Source: Sinosporangium siamense (lineage in GTDB: Bacteria > Actinomycetota > Actinomycetes > Streptosporangiales > Streptosporangiaceae). From it: a stretch of DNA of 64,000 nucleotides. The notes beneath the pieces are model-generated. The model ran no database searches and was not told the origin of the DNA. It worked only from the letters and a program-made list of their open reading frames with translations. The position numbers were made by a program, and so were the translations under genes. Shown here piece by piece: positions 18,604-28,371 of the stretch. The stretch spans positions 248,001 through 312,000 of the forward strand of contig NZ_BOOW01000020.1 of NCBI RefSeq assembly GCF_016863435.1. Direction: 5' to 3'. Positions within the stretch are counted from its first letter, which is position 1. Each line of letters opens with the position of its first letter.

Positions 18604-19569
18604 TTAGGAGCGGAGGTCGCGGCGGAGTTCGTGGGGGAGGGCGAAGTGGACTTTTTCGGCCATGGACTCCACCTCGGTCACGTCGGTGTAGCCGCGGGCG
18701 GCCAGGTGGGTGAGGACGCCTTGGACCAGTTCCTCGGGGACTGAGGCGCCGCTGCTGAGGCCGACGGTGGTGACGGCCTCGAACCACTCGTCGCGGATGA
18801 AGCTCGCGTCGTCGACCAGGTAGGCGGCCTTGGCGCCGGCGGCCAAGGCTACCTCGACCATGCGCTTGGAGTTGGAGGAGTTGTCGGAGCCGACCACGAG
18901 GAAGAGCTCGGACTCCTGGGCGATCTCCTTCACGGCGACCTGCCGGTTTTGGGTGGCGTAGCAGATGTCGTCGCTGGGCGGGTTCATGAGGTTGGGGAAA
19001 CGCTCCCGCAGTCTGTCGACCGTTTCGATGGTCTCGTCGACGGACAGGGTGGTCTGGGACAACCACACCACACGGTTGGGGTCGCGGACCTGCACCCCCT
19101 GCACGCCTTCGAGGCCGTCGACGAGCTGGATGTGCTCCGGGGCCTCGCCGGCGGTGCCTTCCACCTCTTCGTGGCCTTCGTGACCGATCAGCAGGATGTC
19201 GTAGTCATTGGAGGCAAACCTTTTTGCCTCCTTGTGGACCTTGGTGACGAGTGGACAGGTCGCGTCGATGGTGCGCAGCCTGCGGTCGGCCGCCTCCTGG
19301 TGCACGGCGGGCGACACGCCGTGGGCGGAGAACACCACGATCGCGCCTTCTGGCACTTCAGCGGTCTCTTCCACGAAGATCGCACCCTTGGCTTCGAGGG
19401 TCTTGACCACGTGGGTGTTGTGCACAATCTGCTTGCGCACATAGATCGGCGCTCCATAACGTTCGAGCGCCTGTTCGACGGCGAGGACCGCCCGGTCCAC
19501 TCCTGCGCAATAGCCTCGAGGCTTCGCGACGAGAACGCGTCGGGTCGTCGGGGTCACCGCAGCAGTCAT
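18604..19569 (-). CDS. ispH: 4-hydroxy-3-methylbut-2-enyl diphosphate reductase
   Basis: 321 residues, the last enzyme of the MEP isoprenoid pathway. The three Fe-S cysteines are at 21 (PRGYCAG), 105 (DATCPLV) and 203 ([10 protein letters not shown]); HNTHVV, SAHGV and SSNSKRM are the substrate-binding landmarks. ATG 19569 has AGGAAAC just upstream. An in-frame open extension beyond this start to 20979 is antisense to the next gene and not coding. The gene is divergent from the Rv1109c-like gene. Confidence 0.95.
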   Translation of the reverse strand: MTAAVTPTTRRVLVAKPRGYCAGVDRAVLAVEQALERYGAPIYVRKQIVHNTHVVKTLEAKGAIFVEETAEVPEGAIVVFSAHGVSPAVHQEAADRRLRTIDATCPLVTKVHKEAKRFASNDYDILLIGHEGHEEVEGTAGEAPEHIQLVDGLEGVQGVQVRDPNRVVWLSQTTLSVDETIETVDRLRERFPNLMNPPSDDICYATQNRQVAVKEIAQESELFLVVGSDNSSNSKRMVEVALAAGAKAAYLVDDASFIRDEWFEAVTTVGLSSGASVPEELVQGVLTHLAARGYTDVTEVESMAEKVHFALPHELRRDLRS

Positions 19570-19681
19570 GTTTCCTATGCTACGTGGAACGACGAAGGGC
19601 ACCACGCGCGCGGCCACGCACTCGGAGCCATTCAGTCTTGCCAGACTTAACATCCAATACCTGACCTCCCAGGGAGTCGGC

Positions 19682-21232
19682 ATGTCACTTACGGACTTCG
19701 TCCGTTCCATCGCAAAGTCCTTCCGCGACGCCCTCTCAGGTCGAGAGGAGTCCAAGGACACGAAAGAGGCCGAGAAGGCCGCCAAGCCCGATGACACCAC
19801 GGCGACGCAGGCACCGCAGGACACCAAGGAGTCCCCCGCCGACCTGCCCGCCCAGGTGATCCAGACCGTCACGACCGGAGTCGAAGAGGCGATCCTGCTC
19901 GGCGACCGCGTCGTCCGCTCGACGCTCAAGCGCATAGCGGGGCAGGAGGAAGAGGAAGAGCAGGCCAAGAAGGACACGTCCGCGGACACCGCCGAAGGCG
20001 CCAAGACCGACGCCAAGGAGGCGGAGGGTTCTGAGCCCGCCCGCCGCGCACCGGTGATCTTCGCTCCGCGCACGCCGGAGGGCGGCGGCCCCGACTCCAA
20101 CGGCGCTCCGGCGAGCCGCCCCGAGCCGGTCATCTTCAAGCCCGCCAAGGCCGCCGAGCCGGTCGCAGCCGAGCCCGAGCTGGCACAGCCCAACGGAGCC
20201 AACGGCGCTAATGGGGCCAACGGGGCAGGGACCAAGGGGGCCGCCGAGGTGTCCACCGCCGTCACGGCCACGACCATTCCCAGCACGCCCGAGGCCGCCA
20301 AGGACGGCGAAGCCGAAAAGGCGGACGAGGCGGAAAAGGCTGTCAAGGACGGCGAGACCGTCGCCGAGGCGACCAAGAAGCGCGCGACCAGGAAGACCTC
20401 CACGAAGCCCGCGGACGAGACGACGGCCGCGGCACCCGCGGAGGCCACCGTGGAGACCGCCGAGGCCACCGTGGAGGCACCGGCCGCGCCCAAGAAGCGC
20501 ACCACCACCCGCAAGACCACGGCCAAGGCCGCCGAGCCCGCCGCCGAGGCGCCCAAGAAGCGTGCGCCCAGGAAGACCGCCGAGGAGACGTCCGCGGCAC
20601 CCGCGGAGGCCACCGTGGAGACCGCTGAGGCCGCCGTGGAGGCTCCCGCCGCGCCCAAGAAGCGTGCGCCCGGGAAGGCTGCGGCGAAGCCCGCTGAGGA
20701 GACGGTTGAGGCCGCCGCCGAGGCCCCGGCCAAGAAGCGCGCCACCCGTAAGACCACGGCCAAGCCCGCAGCGGAAACAGTCGAGGCCGCCGCCGAGGCA
20801 CCTGCCGCGCCCAAGAAGCGCGCCAGCACCCGCAAGGCCGCCACGGACACCGCTCCGAAGACGCGTGCCCCCGGGAAGGCCGCCACCGCCGCTCCCGAGG
20901 CCGCAGCTCCCGAGGTTGAGGAGGCGACGCCCGCCGCGGCTCCCACGCAGGCCGAGGAGGCCGTGAGCGCCACCGGCACGGCCGCTCAGGCCACGGCCGA
21001 CACCGTGAACGACACCGCCCAGGCGGCGGACGCCGCCGCGGCTCCCGCCGTACCGGCCGAGCCGATGCCCGGATACGCCGACCTGACGATCGCCTCCCTC
21101 CGGGGGCGGTTGCGCAGCCAGTCGGTCGAGCAGATCCAGGCGCTGCTCGCCTACGAGCGGGCGACGACCGATCGGGAGGCCGTCGTGAAGATGTACGAAA
21201 ACCGGCTCGCCAAGCTGGAAGCCGGAGAATAG
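19682..21232 (+). CDS. Rv1109c-type lipid-droplet-associated protein with expanded Ala/Lys repeats
   Basis: 516 residues. The N-terminal part (about 1-80) is an amphipathic region with [20 protein letters not shown]. The C-terminal 55 residues ([27 protein letters not shown]...) match the conserved end of Rv1109c-family proteins, which sit between ispH and xseA in actinobacteria. Between them lie about seven imperfect repeats of a 30-45 residue unit built from [18 protein letters not shown] followed by RKT/GKA segments, resembling the lysine-rich tails of histone H1-like or HupB proteins. The family is usually near 200 residues, so this repeat block is an expansion. Possible roles are membrane/lipid and nucleic acid association; neither is proven by the sequence. 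Confidence 0.7.
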   Translation: MSLTDFVRSIAKSFRDALSGREESKDTKEAEKAAKPDDTTATQAPQDTKESPADLPAQVIQTVTTGVEEAILLGDRVVRSTLKRIAGQEEEEEQAKKDTSADTAEGAKTDAKEAEGSEPARRAPVIFAPRTPEGGGPDSNGAPASRPEPVIFKPAKAAEPVAAEPELAQPNGANGANGANGAGTKGAAEVSTAVTATTIPSTPEAAKDGEAEKADEAEKAVKDGETVAEATKKRATRKTSTKPADETTAAAPAEATVETAEATVEAPAAPKKRTTTRKTTAKAAEPAAEAPKKRAPRKTAEETSAAPAEATVETAEAAVEAPAAPKKRAPGKAAAKPAEETVEAAAEAPAKKRATRKTTAKPAAETVEAAAEAPAAPKKRASTRKAATDTAPKTRAPGKAATAAPEAAAPEVEEATPAAAPTQAEEAVSATGTAAQATADTVNDTAQAADAAAAPAVPAEPMPGYADLTIASLRGRLRSQSVEQIQALLAYERATTDREAVVKMYENRLAKLEAGE

Positions 21233-21258
21233 TCCGCCGCGCCCCATAGGCTCCCCCC

Positions 21259-22479
21259 ATGAGCGCGAAAACCTCGCCGGAACAGCCGTTGCCGGTCCGC
21301 ACGGTGCTTCAGATGGTGGCCGGGTGGATCGGCAAGCTCGGCACAGTCTGGGTGGAAGGGCAGATCACCGAGCTGACCGCTCGCGGCGGCACGGTGTTCG
21401 TGACGTTGCGCGACCCGGTCGCCAACGTGTCGGCGCGGGTCACATGCCCTCGGGGTGTCTATGAGGCCAGCGTGCCCCGTCCGGTGGACGGGGCCAGAGT
21501 GGTGGTCCACGCCAAACCCGACTTCTGGGTCAACCGTGGGTCGTTCGCGTTCACGGCGTTGGAGATCCGGCCGGTCGGGGTGGGTGAGCTGCTCGCCCGG
21601 CTGGAGCGGCTCCGGCGGCTCCTCGCGTCCGAAGGGTTGTTCAACGCCGATCGCAAGCGGCGGCTGCCGTTCCTTCCCGGCGCCATCGGGCTGATCTGCG
21701 GCCGCGACTCGGCGGCCGAGCGCGACGTGCTGGAGAACGCGCGGCGCCGCTGGCCGGCGGTGCGGTTCAAGGTCGAGCAGGTGGCCGTACAGGGGCCATA
21801 CGCCGTGGGCGAAGTCACCGAGGCGCTCCGCAAGCTCGACGCCGACCGCGACATCGACGTGATCATCGTGGCGCGGGGTGGGGGGTCGCTTGAGGATCTT
21901 CTTCCGTTCTCGGACGAGTCGCTTGTGCGCACCGTCGCGGCCTGCCGCACCCCGGTCGTGAGCGCGATCGGCCATGAGCAGGACAGCCCGATCCTGGACC
22001 TCGTGGCCGATCTCCGGGCCTCGACTCCCACGGACGCGGCCAAGAAGGTCGTCCCCGATGTCGGCGAGCAGCTCGTGCTGATCCGCCAGCTTCGTGATCG
22101 TGGGCGGCGCGTAGTCGGCGGCTGGGTCGAGCGCGAACGCGCCTGGCTCGCCTCCATGCGCTCCCGCCCCTCCCTCGCCGACCCCGTCCGCGAGATCGAA
22201 CGCCGCGCCGAGCAGACCGACCAGCTCCGCGACCGCGCCCGCCGCTGCCTCAGCGGCTCCCTCGACCGCGCCGGGGACGACCTCCAGCACATCCGCGCCC
22301 GCCTCATCGCCCTGTCACCCGCCGCCACCCTCGAACGCGGCTACGCCATCGCCCAGCGCCCCGACGGCGAGGTCATCCGCCACGCCGCCGACGTCGCCCC
22401 AGGCGACCCCCTCACCCTCCGCTTCACCGACGGCCGCCTGCCGGTCCGCGCCGAAGCCGACCCCGAACCTTCCAGCTGA
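21259..22479 (+). CDS. xseA: Exodeoxyribonuclease VII large subunit
   Basis: 406 residues: an N-terminal OB fold ([23 protein letters not shown]), the catalytic core with [41 protein letters not shown] and [19 protein letters not shown], and a C-terminal coiled coil ending in [14 protein letters not shown]. Degrades single-stranded DNA processively with XseB. ATG 21259 starts 27 bases after the preceding stop. Confidence 0.95.
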   Translation: MSAKTSPEQPLPVRTVLQMVAGWIGKLGTVWVEGQITELTARGGTVFVTLRDPVANVSARVTCPRGVYEASVPRPVDGARVVVHAKPDFWVNRGSFAFTALEIRPVGVGELLARLERLRRLLASEGLFNADRKRRLPFLPGAIGLICGRDSAAERDVLENARRRWPAVRFKVEQVAVQGPYAVGEVTEALRKLDADRDIDVIIVARGGGSLEDLLPFSDESLVRTVAACRTPVVSAIGHEQDSPILDLVADLRASTPTDAAKKVVPDVGEQLVLIRQLRDRGRRVVGGWVERERAWLASMRSRPSLADPVREIERRAEQTDQLRDRARRCLSGSLDRAGDDLQHIRARLIALSPAATLERGYAIAQRPDGEVIRHAADVAPGDPLTLRFTDGRLPVRAEADPEPSS

Positions 22480-22802
22480 ATTACGGCAGAAGCCCCCATG
22501 GCCCGCCCGCGCCGCCCTGGCTCAAGGTCTTCTCGCGAGCGTGCCGTCGCACATATGACCCGCCGCCACCCTCGCACCATTGGCCTCGTCACAGCCGGCC
22601 GCCGCGAAGGTCGTGTGGGCTTCGCCGTACAAGCACCCCCTCGCAGGAGCGTCGCGGAAACCGGCACCGCCCCTCCGCCGGCCAAGGTCACCTCGTGAGG
22701 GCGCCCGCTCGCGTGTGCTTCGCCGTACCCCGGGTGTGCGACCCGGCTCCGGACCTTGGCGGGTGCGTCTCCCGGAGGGGCGTCAGGGCCTAGGGTGGGT
22801 GT
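22480..22802. other. Gap between xseA and xseB with three GTACGGC-type repeats
   Basis: 323 bases without a gene, unusual because xseA and xseB are normally adjacent. It carries TACGGCAGAAGCC at about 22482 and two inverted-orientation copies, GGCTTCGCCGTAC near 22619 and GCTTCGCCGTAC near 22720. I see no clear promoter. Confidence 0.5.
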
Positions 22803-23051
22803 GTGGCAGCAGCAGAAGAGGCGGCGACGCCCTCCTACGAGAAGGCGCGAGAAGAGCTGGCCGACGTGGTCCGCCGGCTTGAGGCGGGTGGGCTCACGCT
22901 GGAGCAGTCGATCGAGCTGTGGGAGCGGGGGGAGCGGCTCGCGGCGGTGTGCGAGGAGTGGCTCCAGGGCGCCCGGGTGAAGCTGGCGGCGGCCATGGCG
23001 CGCAGGTCGGACTTGTCAGAGGACGAGGAAGAGGGCGACTCCCCCTTCTGA
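22803..23051 (+). CDS. xseB: Exodeoxyribonuclease VII small subunit
   Basis: 82 residues, typical size. The conserved helical hairpin is SYEKAREELADVVRRLEAGGLTLEQSIELWERGERLAAVCEEWL; the tail is acidic. GTG start at 22803 with AGGGTGGG upstream. Binds XseA to form exonuclease VII. Confidence 0.93.
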   Translation: MAAAEEAATPSYEKAREELADVVRRLEAGGLTLEQSIELWERGERLAAVCEEWLQGARVKLAAAMARRSDLSEDEEEGDSPF

Positions 23052-23145
23052 CGCCCCCGTCCTTCTGCCCCCACGTGACCACTTCCGCCCGTGTGGCTGC
23101 CCGTCTTCGCGGGTTCGACTCACACTGAGCGGGCCAAACGGCCGG

Positions 23146-23679
23146 CTATGTAGTGGGTTTGGGTTGCTGCTTGAGGGATGCCGCCAGCGTGCTGAGCTCG
23201 TCCCAGTCCGCCGTGCCCGTGACAATCAGGGTCGCGTCGGGCAGGAAACGCACGAGGCTGCGCTGGTCCTTGTCCTTGCGGAAGCGCTCTTCCCAAGTGG
23301 CACCGGCGATGTCGCGTTTGCCGACGACGGCCTCGCTGTTGGCCAGGCGGCTCGCGAACTTGTCGGCCGGCTTCTCGTCGCTCTGCACCAGCATGGCGTG
23401 GGCCCTCTTGGCGGTGGCGAAGCCGAGGCGCCAGGTGTGGGTGCCCTTCTCGGTGGTCATCCGGGAGCTGGTCGGCACCCAGTTGGCGGTGGGCGCCGAC
23501 GGGGCCCACACGGTGTAGGGGGCGGCGCGGCCCAGGTTGGCGATGTCCATCGAGTAGTCGACCCGGGGGATGTGCTCCTCACGGCTCTGTGGCGCGATGA
23601 GCAGGAAAATGCCGACCAGGCCGAAGCACACGGCGACGGCGACGACGTATCCGTAAAATCCCTGGGTGAAGCGCTGCAC
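23146..23679 (-). CDS. DUF4245 membrane protein
   Basis: 177 residues: one N-terminal membrane helix (about 8-30) then an extracytoplasmic domain with YTVWAPSAPTANWVPTSSRM and HTWRLGFATAKRAHAMLVQSD, the DUF4245 pattern. Position between xseB and glpX matches Rv1100. Function unknown. GTG start at 23679. Confidence 0.8.
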   Translation of the reverse strand: MQRFTQGFYGYVVAVAVCFGLVGIFLLIAPQSREEHIPRVDYSMDIANLGRAAPYTVWAPSAPTANWVPTSSRMTTEKGTHTWRLGFATAKRAHAMLVQSDEKPADKFASRLANSEAVVGKRDIAGATWEERFRKDKDQRSLVRFLPDATLIVTGTADWDELSTLAASLKQQPKPTT

Positions 23680-23809
23680 GAATGCCGAGATTACCCGCTC
23701 ACAGGCCCGGTCGGCCCCCCGGGCGGCGGATCGGGCGCCTCACCTGCGACGAGACCTCCGACGGCAAATTCGATCCAGAAAGCCGTAGATCGAACATGAC
23801 CGACGGACA

Positions 23810-24430
23810 TCACGCCCCTGGGCGCCGGATCTGCCCGATGATGGCGAGGATGTCCTCCGCCATCTTGCGCGCCGTCTCCTCGTCCCCCATCAGCACCACC
23901 TCCGAGGTGGCGGCGGCCAGGGCTCCGGTGATGACGACCACCAGCGCCCCCTCGTCCCCCTCGAACAGCGCCGCGTTGCGCTTGGCCCACTGCCGCATGC
24001 GGTCGCGCATGGTGACCTCGAAGCCAGGGGGACCGTCGCCGCGCAGGAAGAGTGCGGCGAGGTCGCGTTCGGCGAGGCAGCCCTCGAGGTAGGCGCGGGC
24101 GCCGGCGATGAACTGCCGCATCGGGTCGCTCTCACCGGCGGCGCGTGCGGTGTGCACGGCCTGCTTGGTGCGCTGGGTCTGGCGGGCCTGAAACTCTTCG
24201 AACAGCGTCAAGTAGAGATCGGCTTTGCCGGAAAAGTGATGGTAAAGACTTCCGACGCTGGCTCCCGCCCGGGCGACCACATCGGTCACTCCAGCCTCGG
24301 CGAAACCGTTCGTGACGAAGATCTCCCGCGCCGCTTCCAAGAGCGCGGTGCGTGTAGCCGCGCCCCGCTCAGAGGTGCGAACTGTCACGCCTGTCACCGA
24401 CCGTCCCGCGTCACTGCTCATGGTGGGCAC
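23810..24430 (-). CDS. TetR family transcriptional regulator
   Basis: 206 residues. The N-terminal helix-turn-helix is TRTALLEAAREIFVTNGFAEAGVTDVVARAGASVGSLYHHF-like (about 20-60); the C-terminal ligand domain shows no specific motif. GTG 24430 is chosen because GGAGG lies five bases upstream, while ATG 24421 has no good ribosome site. Divergent from glpX across 74 bases containing an inverted repeat, so it probably controls itself and perhaps glpX. Confidence 0.85.
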   Translation of the reverse strand: MPTMSSDAGRSVTGVTVRTSERGAATRTALLEAAREIFVTNGFAEAGVTDVVARAGASVGSLYHHFSGKADLYLTLFEEFQARQTQRTKQAVHTARAAGESDPMRQFIAGARAYLEGCLAERDLAALFLRGDGPPGFEVTMRDRMRQWAKRNAALFEGDEGALVVVITGALAAATSEVVLMGDEETARKMAEDILAIIGQIRRPGA

Positions 24431-24462
24431 ATTATCCTCCCTCAGATCGGTGAAAGGGGGCT

Positions 24463-24484
24463 GACTACGATCGTGGCAGTAGTC
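24463..24484. promoter_or_regulatory. Inverted repeat between tetR-like gene and glpX
   Basis: GACTAC (24463-24468) and GTAGTC (24479-24484) form perfect 6-base arms with a 10-base spacer, the geometry of a TetR-family operator. It lies 20 bases before the glpX start. Confidence 0.45.
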
Positions 24485-24504
24485 CATGAGAGGGGTCCGT
24501 AACC

Positions 24505-25551
24505 ATGTCCGATCAAATGTACGATCAGACCTCTGTTCCAGCCGCCCTCGCTACAGGCGCCCGCGCGCCCGATCGCAACCTGGCTCTTGAGCTTGTGCGT
24601 GTCACCGAGGCGGCGGCGATGGCCGCGGCCCGGTGGGTGGGCCGGGGTGACAAGAACGGCGCCGACGGCGCGGCCGTCAACGCCATGCGCCAGTTGATCA
24701 ACACGGTGTCCATGAACGGCGTTGTGGTGATCGGTGAGGGCGAGAAGGACAACGCGCCCATGCTCTTCAACGGTGAGCGCATCGGCGACGGCAGTGGTCC
24801 GGAGTGCGATGTGGCGGTCGACCCGATCGACGGCACCCGCTTGACGGCGATGGGCATGACGAACGCCATTTCTGTGATCGCCGTGAGTGAGCGCGGCTCC
24901 ATGTACGACCCGTCCGCGGTCTTCTACATGGAGAAGCTGGTGACCGGCCCGGAGGCCGCCGACGCGGTGGACATCGAGGCGCCGGTGGCCGACAACGTGC
25001 GGGCGGTGGCGCGGGCCAAGGGTGCTTCGCCGTCCGACGTGACGGTGGTGATCCTCGACCGGCCGCGCCACGAGTCGATCGTGAAGGAGATCAGGAACAC
25101 CGGGGCGCGCATCAAGTTCATCACCGACGGCGACGTCGCGGGCGCGATCATGGCCGCCCGGGCGGGCACCGGTGTGGATCTGATGCTCGGCATCGGCGGC
25201 ACGCCGGAGGGCATCATCGCCGCGTGTGCGCTCAAGTGCCTGGGCGGTGTGATCCAGGGCCGCCTGTGGCCGCAGAACGACGACGAGCGCCGCCGCGCCC
25301 TCGACGCCGGGCTTGAGCTGGACCGGGTGCTCACCACCGACGACCTCGTGACGTCCGACGACGTGTTCTTCGCGGCGACGGGCATCACCGAGGGCGAGCT
25401 GATGGAGGGCGTGCGGTTCCGCGGTGGCAACGCGGTCACCAATTCGCTGGTCATGAGGGGCCGGTCGGGCACGATCCGGCACATCAAGAGCGAGCATCAG
25501 CTCACCAAGCTAAGGGCCTACAGCGCGATCAACTTCGACAGCGCGATCTGA
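24505..25551 (+). CDS. glpX: Class II fructose-1,6-bisphosphatase
   Basis: 348 residues. GlpX hallmarks: [16 protein letters not shown], the metal and phosphate motif [16 protein letters not shown], and [23 protein letters not shown]. Gluconeogenic enzyme converting fructose-1,6-bisphosphate to fructose-6-phosphate. ATG 24505. Rv1099c position in the conserved block; pckG, another gluconeogenic gene, is in the same window. Confidence 0.95.
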   Translation: MSDQMYDQTSVPAALATGARAPDRNLALELVRVTEAAAMAAARWVGRGDKNGADGAAVNAMRQLINTVSMNGVVVIGEGEKDNAPMLFNGERIGDGSGPECDVAVDPIDGTRLTAMGMTNAISVIAVSERGSMYDPSAVFYMEKLVTGPEAADAVDIEAPVADNVRAVARAKGASPSDVTVVILDRPRHESIVKEIRNTGARIKFITDGDVAGAIMAARAGTGVDLMLGIGGTPEGIIAACALKCLGGVIQGRLWPQNDDERRRALDAGLELDRVLTTDDLVTSDDVFFAATGITEGELMEGVRFRGGNAVTNSLVMRGRSGTIRHIKSEHQLTKLRAYSAINFDSAI

Positions 25552-25607
25552 CGTTCCCGGCTTCCCCCAGGCCGCCGGTCCGCCGCGAACCACCCCCGCC
25601 GGGATCA

Positions 25608-26243
25608 TCACCGCAACAGGCGGCGCAGCCGCCAACCTCCCGGCGGCCTCGGGGTCTTCGGGGTCTTCGCATGGATCGACCCCATCGCGATGAACCCCGC
25701 GATCTCGATGGTCGGCGCGTCGCCCGCGTCGCCGGTCTTGACGTTGCTCTTCTTGCTGCCGAGTACGGCGGAAGCCGGCATGATGACCCGCACCCCCTTC
25801 GGCACGAGCAACGTGAGCGAGCCACCGAGGATCGTGACCTGGACGCGGATGTGGTCGGTCTGGAGCACCGCCTCCCGCAGGTCGAGGGTGACGTTGGCGC
25901 AGATGGCGGTCGCGGAATAGTGCGGCGGGACGATCCAGCGGCCCTCCTTGCGCTCGGACCGGAAGAACGCCATGGCAGGCCGCGTGTCGGTGCGCAGCGG
26001 CTGCGACTCGGGCGGCAGCAGGTCGGCGACGAGCCGGTTGAGCTCGCCGAGGGTGCGGGCGCGGAAGGCGAGCTCGGTGCGTTCCTCGAACTCGCGCATG
26101 GTGAGCCGCCCGTCCGCCGTGGAGTCGCGGAGGACGGTCACGATCAGCTCCCGGTCGGAGTCGGCCGCGCGCAACTGGTCGGGACGCGGCGCGCCGCCGG
26201 AGAAAGAGGGCACGAAGCCACGCCCCTGCAGAAAACCATCCAC
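25608..26243 (-). CDS. DUF1707 SHOCT-like protein with LiaF-like C-terminal domain
   Basis: 211 residues. RAADSDRELIVTVLRDSTADGRLTMREFEERTELAFRARTLGELNRLVADLL is the DUF1707 module. The C-terminal part (about 100-180) is a beta-rich cell-wall-stress type domain with DLREAVLQTDHIRVQVTILGGSLTLLVPKGVRV. No membrane helix. Probable cytoplasmic or membrane-associated regulator; precise role unknown. An inverted repeat TCTAC-GAGA-GTAGA (26244-26257) abuts the GTG start. Confidence 0.78.
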   Translation of the reverse strand: MDGFLQGRGFVPSFSGGAPRPDQLRAADSDRELIVTVLRDSTADGRLTMREFEERTELAFRARTLGELNRLVADLLPPESQPLRTDTRPAMAFFRSERKEGRWIVPPHYSATAICANVTLDLREAVLQTDHIRVQVTILGGSLTLLVPKGVRVIMPASAVLGSKKSNVKTGDAGDAPTIEIAGFIAMGSIHAKTPKTPRPPGGWRLRRLLR

Positions 26244-26316
26244 TCTACGAGAGTAGAACGCCGGGGCGGAGAAAACGTCGTGGAGTTCTGTCGGTGTCGA
26301 ATCCTATGGTTGGGCC

Positions 26317-27234
26317 ATGACGAACCTTGCCCCGGCGATCTTCATCCGCGGCGCGGTCAAACGCTATGGCGAGATCACGGCGGTCGACGGGCTTGACCTC
26401 GTGGTGCCCGACGGCATCTGCCTGGGCCTGCTCGGCCCCAACGGAGCGGGAAAATCGACGACGATGCGGCTGCTGACGGGGCAGTCGCGGGCCGACGCGG
26501 GTGAGATCCGGATGCTGGGCCTGCCGATGCCCGCCCAATCCAAGCAGGTGCGTGCGCTGATGGGCGTCGTGCCGCAGATGGACAACCTCGATGAGGATCT
26601 GACGGTGCGCGACAACCTGGCGGTGTTCGCGCACCTCTACCGCGTGGCCAAAGGTGAGCGTGAGGCGGCGGTGCGCCGGGCGATGGGCATCGCGCAGCTC
26701 ACCGATCGCGCGGGCACCCGGGTGAGCAAGTTGTCGGGCGGCATGCGCCGCCGCCTGCTGATCGCCCGGGGTCTCGTGCACTCGCCGCGGCTGGTGCTGC
26801 TCGACGAGCCGACCGTGGGCCTCGACCCGCAGATCCGGCAGGAGCTCTGGTCGCTGATCTCCCGCCTGCGGGAGGACGGCGTGACGACGCTCATGTCGAC
26901 GCACTACATCGAGGAGGCCGAGCGGCTCGCCGACGAGTGCGCGCTGATGTCGCACGGCAAGGTGGTGGCCAGGGGCACCCCCGGCGAGCTGATCAAGGAG
27001 CACGCGGGTGAGGAGGTGCAGGAGCACTTCGCGCCGTCGGAGCGGCTGGCGGAGCTTGAGTCGCTGGCCAAGGGCCTCGGCTTGTCGACGCGGCGCACGG
27101 GGCCCTCAGTGTCGGTGCTCAAGTCCGAGCAGCTGACCGAGGAGCAGCGGGCCCGGCTCGGCCCGCCCAACGTGCGCAGGGCGCCCACTTTGGAAGACGT
27201 GTTCGTGGTCCTCACGGGGGAGACGGTGGAATGA
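26317..27234 (+). CDS. ABC-2 type exporter ATP-binding protein
   Basis: 305 residues. Walker A GPNGAGKSTT, signature LSGGMRRRL and Walker B LVLLDEPTVGLD, with an extra C-terminal region as in NodI/DrrA-like subunits. ATG 26317. Its stop overlaps the start of the permease gene by 4 bases (ATGA). Likely substrates are lipids, polysaccharide or a hydrophobic drug; not determinable here. Confidence 0.9.
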   Translation: MTNLAPAIFIRGAVKRYGEITAVDGLDLVVPDGICLGLLGPNGAGKSTTMRLLTGQSRADAGEIRMLGLPMPAQSKQVRALMGVVPQMDNLDEDLTVRDNLAVFAHLYRVAKGEREAAVRRAMGIAQLTDRAGTRVSKLSGGMRRRLLIARGLVHSPRLVLLDEPTVGLDPQIRQELWSLISRLREDGVTTLMSTHYIEEAERLADECALMSHGKVVARGTPGELIKEHAGEEVQEHFAPSERLAELESLAKGLGLSTRRTGPSVSVLKSEQLTEEQRARLGPPNVRRAPTLEDVFVVLTGETVE

Positions 27235-28064
27235 GCACCGGGGAGACGATTGCCGAGGCCGCCGGGGCCGCCCGCGGGGAGGAGTCCGCGCCGCGGGTGA
27301 GGGCGTTCGAGTGGGCGCCCGTGCGCGGGGTGTGGCGGCGTGAGCTCGCGCTTTATCGCCGCTACTGGCCCTCGACCTCGTTCGCCTCCGTCGTCGAGCC
27401 GACGATCTATCTTTTGGCCTTCGGATATGGCTTCGGTTCGATCATCGGCACCGTCTACGGCTACGAATACCGCGAGTTCGTCGCGACCGGCGTGGTAGCC
27501 ACGGCGGTGTTGTTCATCGGCGCCTTCGGCGGCATGTTCAACACCTTCATCCGCCGCAGTTTCCAGCGCACCTACGACGCGATGCTCGCCGCCCCCGTCG
27601 ACGTGCGCGAGCTCGTGACCGCCGAGGCGTCGTGGCTCGCGGCCAAGGCGGGGGTCTACGGCTGCGCGCCGCTGCTCGTCGGCATCGCGTTCGGGCTGGA
27701 CCCGAGCTGGGGCATGCTGCTGGTGCCGTTCATCGGCTTCCTCACCGGGTTGCTCTTCAGCCTGTTCGGCATCTGGGTGTCGGCGATCGTGCCTTCGATC
27801 AACACGTTCGACTACATCATCACCGGGGTGATGACGCCGCTGTTCCTGGTCGCGGGCACATTCTTCCCGGTCGACCAGCTTCCCGCGTGGGCGTCCACGG
27901 CGGCGTGGTTCAACCCGCTCTACCACTGCGTGGAGCTGGTGCGCGACTCGGTCTTCGGCAAACTCGGCGTGCACGACCTGACCCATGTGGGGGTCCTGAT
28001 CGCCTACACGGCCTTCCTGTGGGGCCTCGCGGTGTGGAAGATGCGCGCCCGCCTCATCGACTGA
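27231..28064 (+). CDS. ABC-2 type exporter permease
   Basis: 277 residues with six membrane helices between about 55 and 270, NodJ/DrrB-like (ATGVVATAVLFIGAFGGMFNTFIRRSFQRTYDAML then ITGVMTPLFLVAGTFFPVDQLP). Forms the membrane part of the transporter with the preceding ATPase. The start overlaps the ATPase stop. Confidence 0.9.
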   Translation: MSTGETIAEAAGAARGEESAPRVRAFEWAPVRGVWRRELALYRRYWPSTSFASVVEPTIYLLAFGYGFGSIIGTVYGYEYREFVATGVVATAVLFIGAFGGMFNTFIRRSFQRTYDAMLAAPVDVRELVTAEASWLAAKAGVYGCAPLLVGIAFGLDPSWGMLLVPFIGFLTGLLFSLFGIWVSAIVPSINTFDYIITGVMTPLFLVAGTFFPVDQLPAWASTAAWFNPLYHCVELVRDSVFGKLGVHDLTHVGVLIAYTAFLWGLAVWKMRARLID

Positions 28065-28371
28065 GGCCGGGGCCGGAGGGTCCGGGAGCGGTAGCGGCCT
28101 CGATCGGCTGAGCCCGCGGCCCGGCCGCGCCCCGCTCCGCGGGTTATCCGCAACCGGGAAGCAGCCGCAGCGCCAAGGCCGACACGACCTCGTCGGCGCG
28201 GCAGCCAGGCGAAGCCGACGGCCGTGGCCGAAGGGCCGTGGCCGGTGCGATGGGGGCAAGAGGTCCGGTGGCGGCCTCGATCGACTGAGCCGGGGTCCGG
28301 TCGGGACCGGAGGGCCCGGCGGCGATGGCGGGCTCGATCGGCTGAGCTGCCGCCCGGCCGCGTTCTGCGGG
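28065..28371. repeat. Degenerate duplicate of the mocR-like gene 3' end
   Basis: About 125 bases from 28139 repeat, with gaps and changes, the last codons of the neighbouring MocR gene and its TAA context (GGGTTATCCGC at 28141 against 28369; both then read AGCAGCCGCAGCGCCA...). A phrase like GGCCTCGATCGGCTGAGC also occurs three times (about 28096, 28273, 28331). No gene is supported in this interval. Confidence 0.65.

Noticed and set aside
19570-20979. Long open frame extending the ispH gene upstream on the minus strand.
   Set aside because: Ala/Ser-rich antisense of the Rv1109c-like repeats; ispH similarity begins at ATG 19569.
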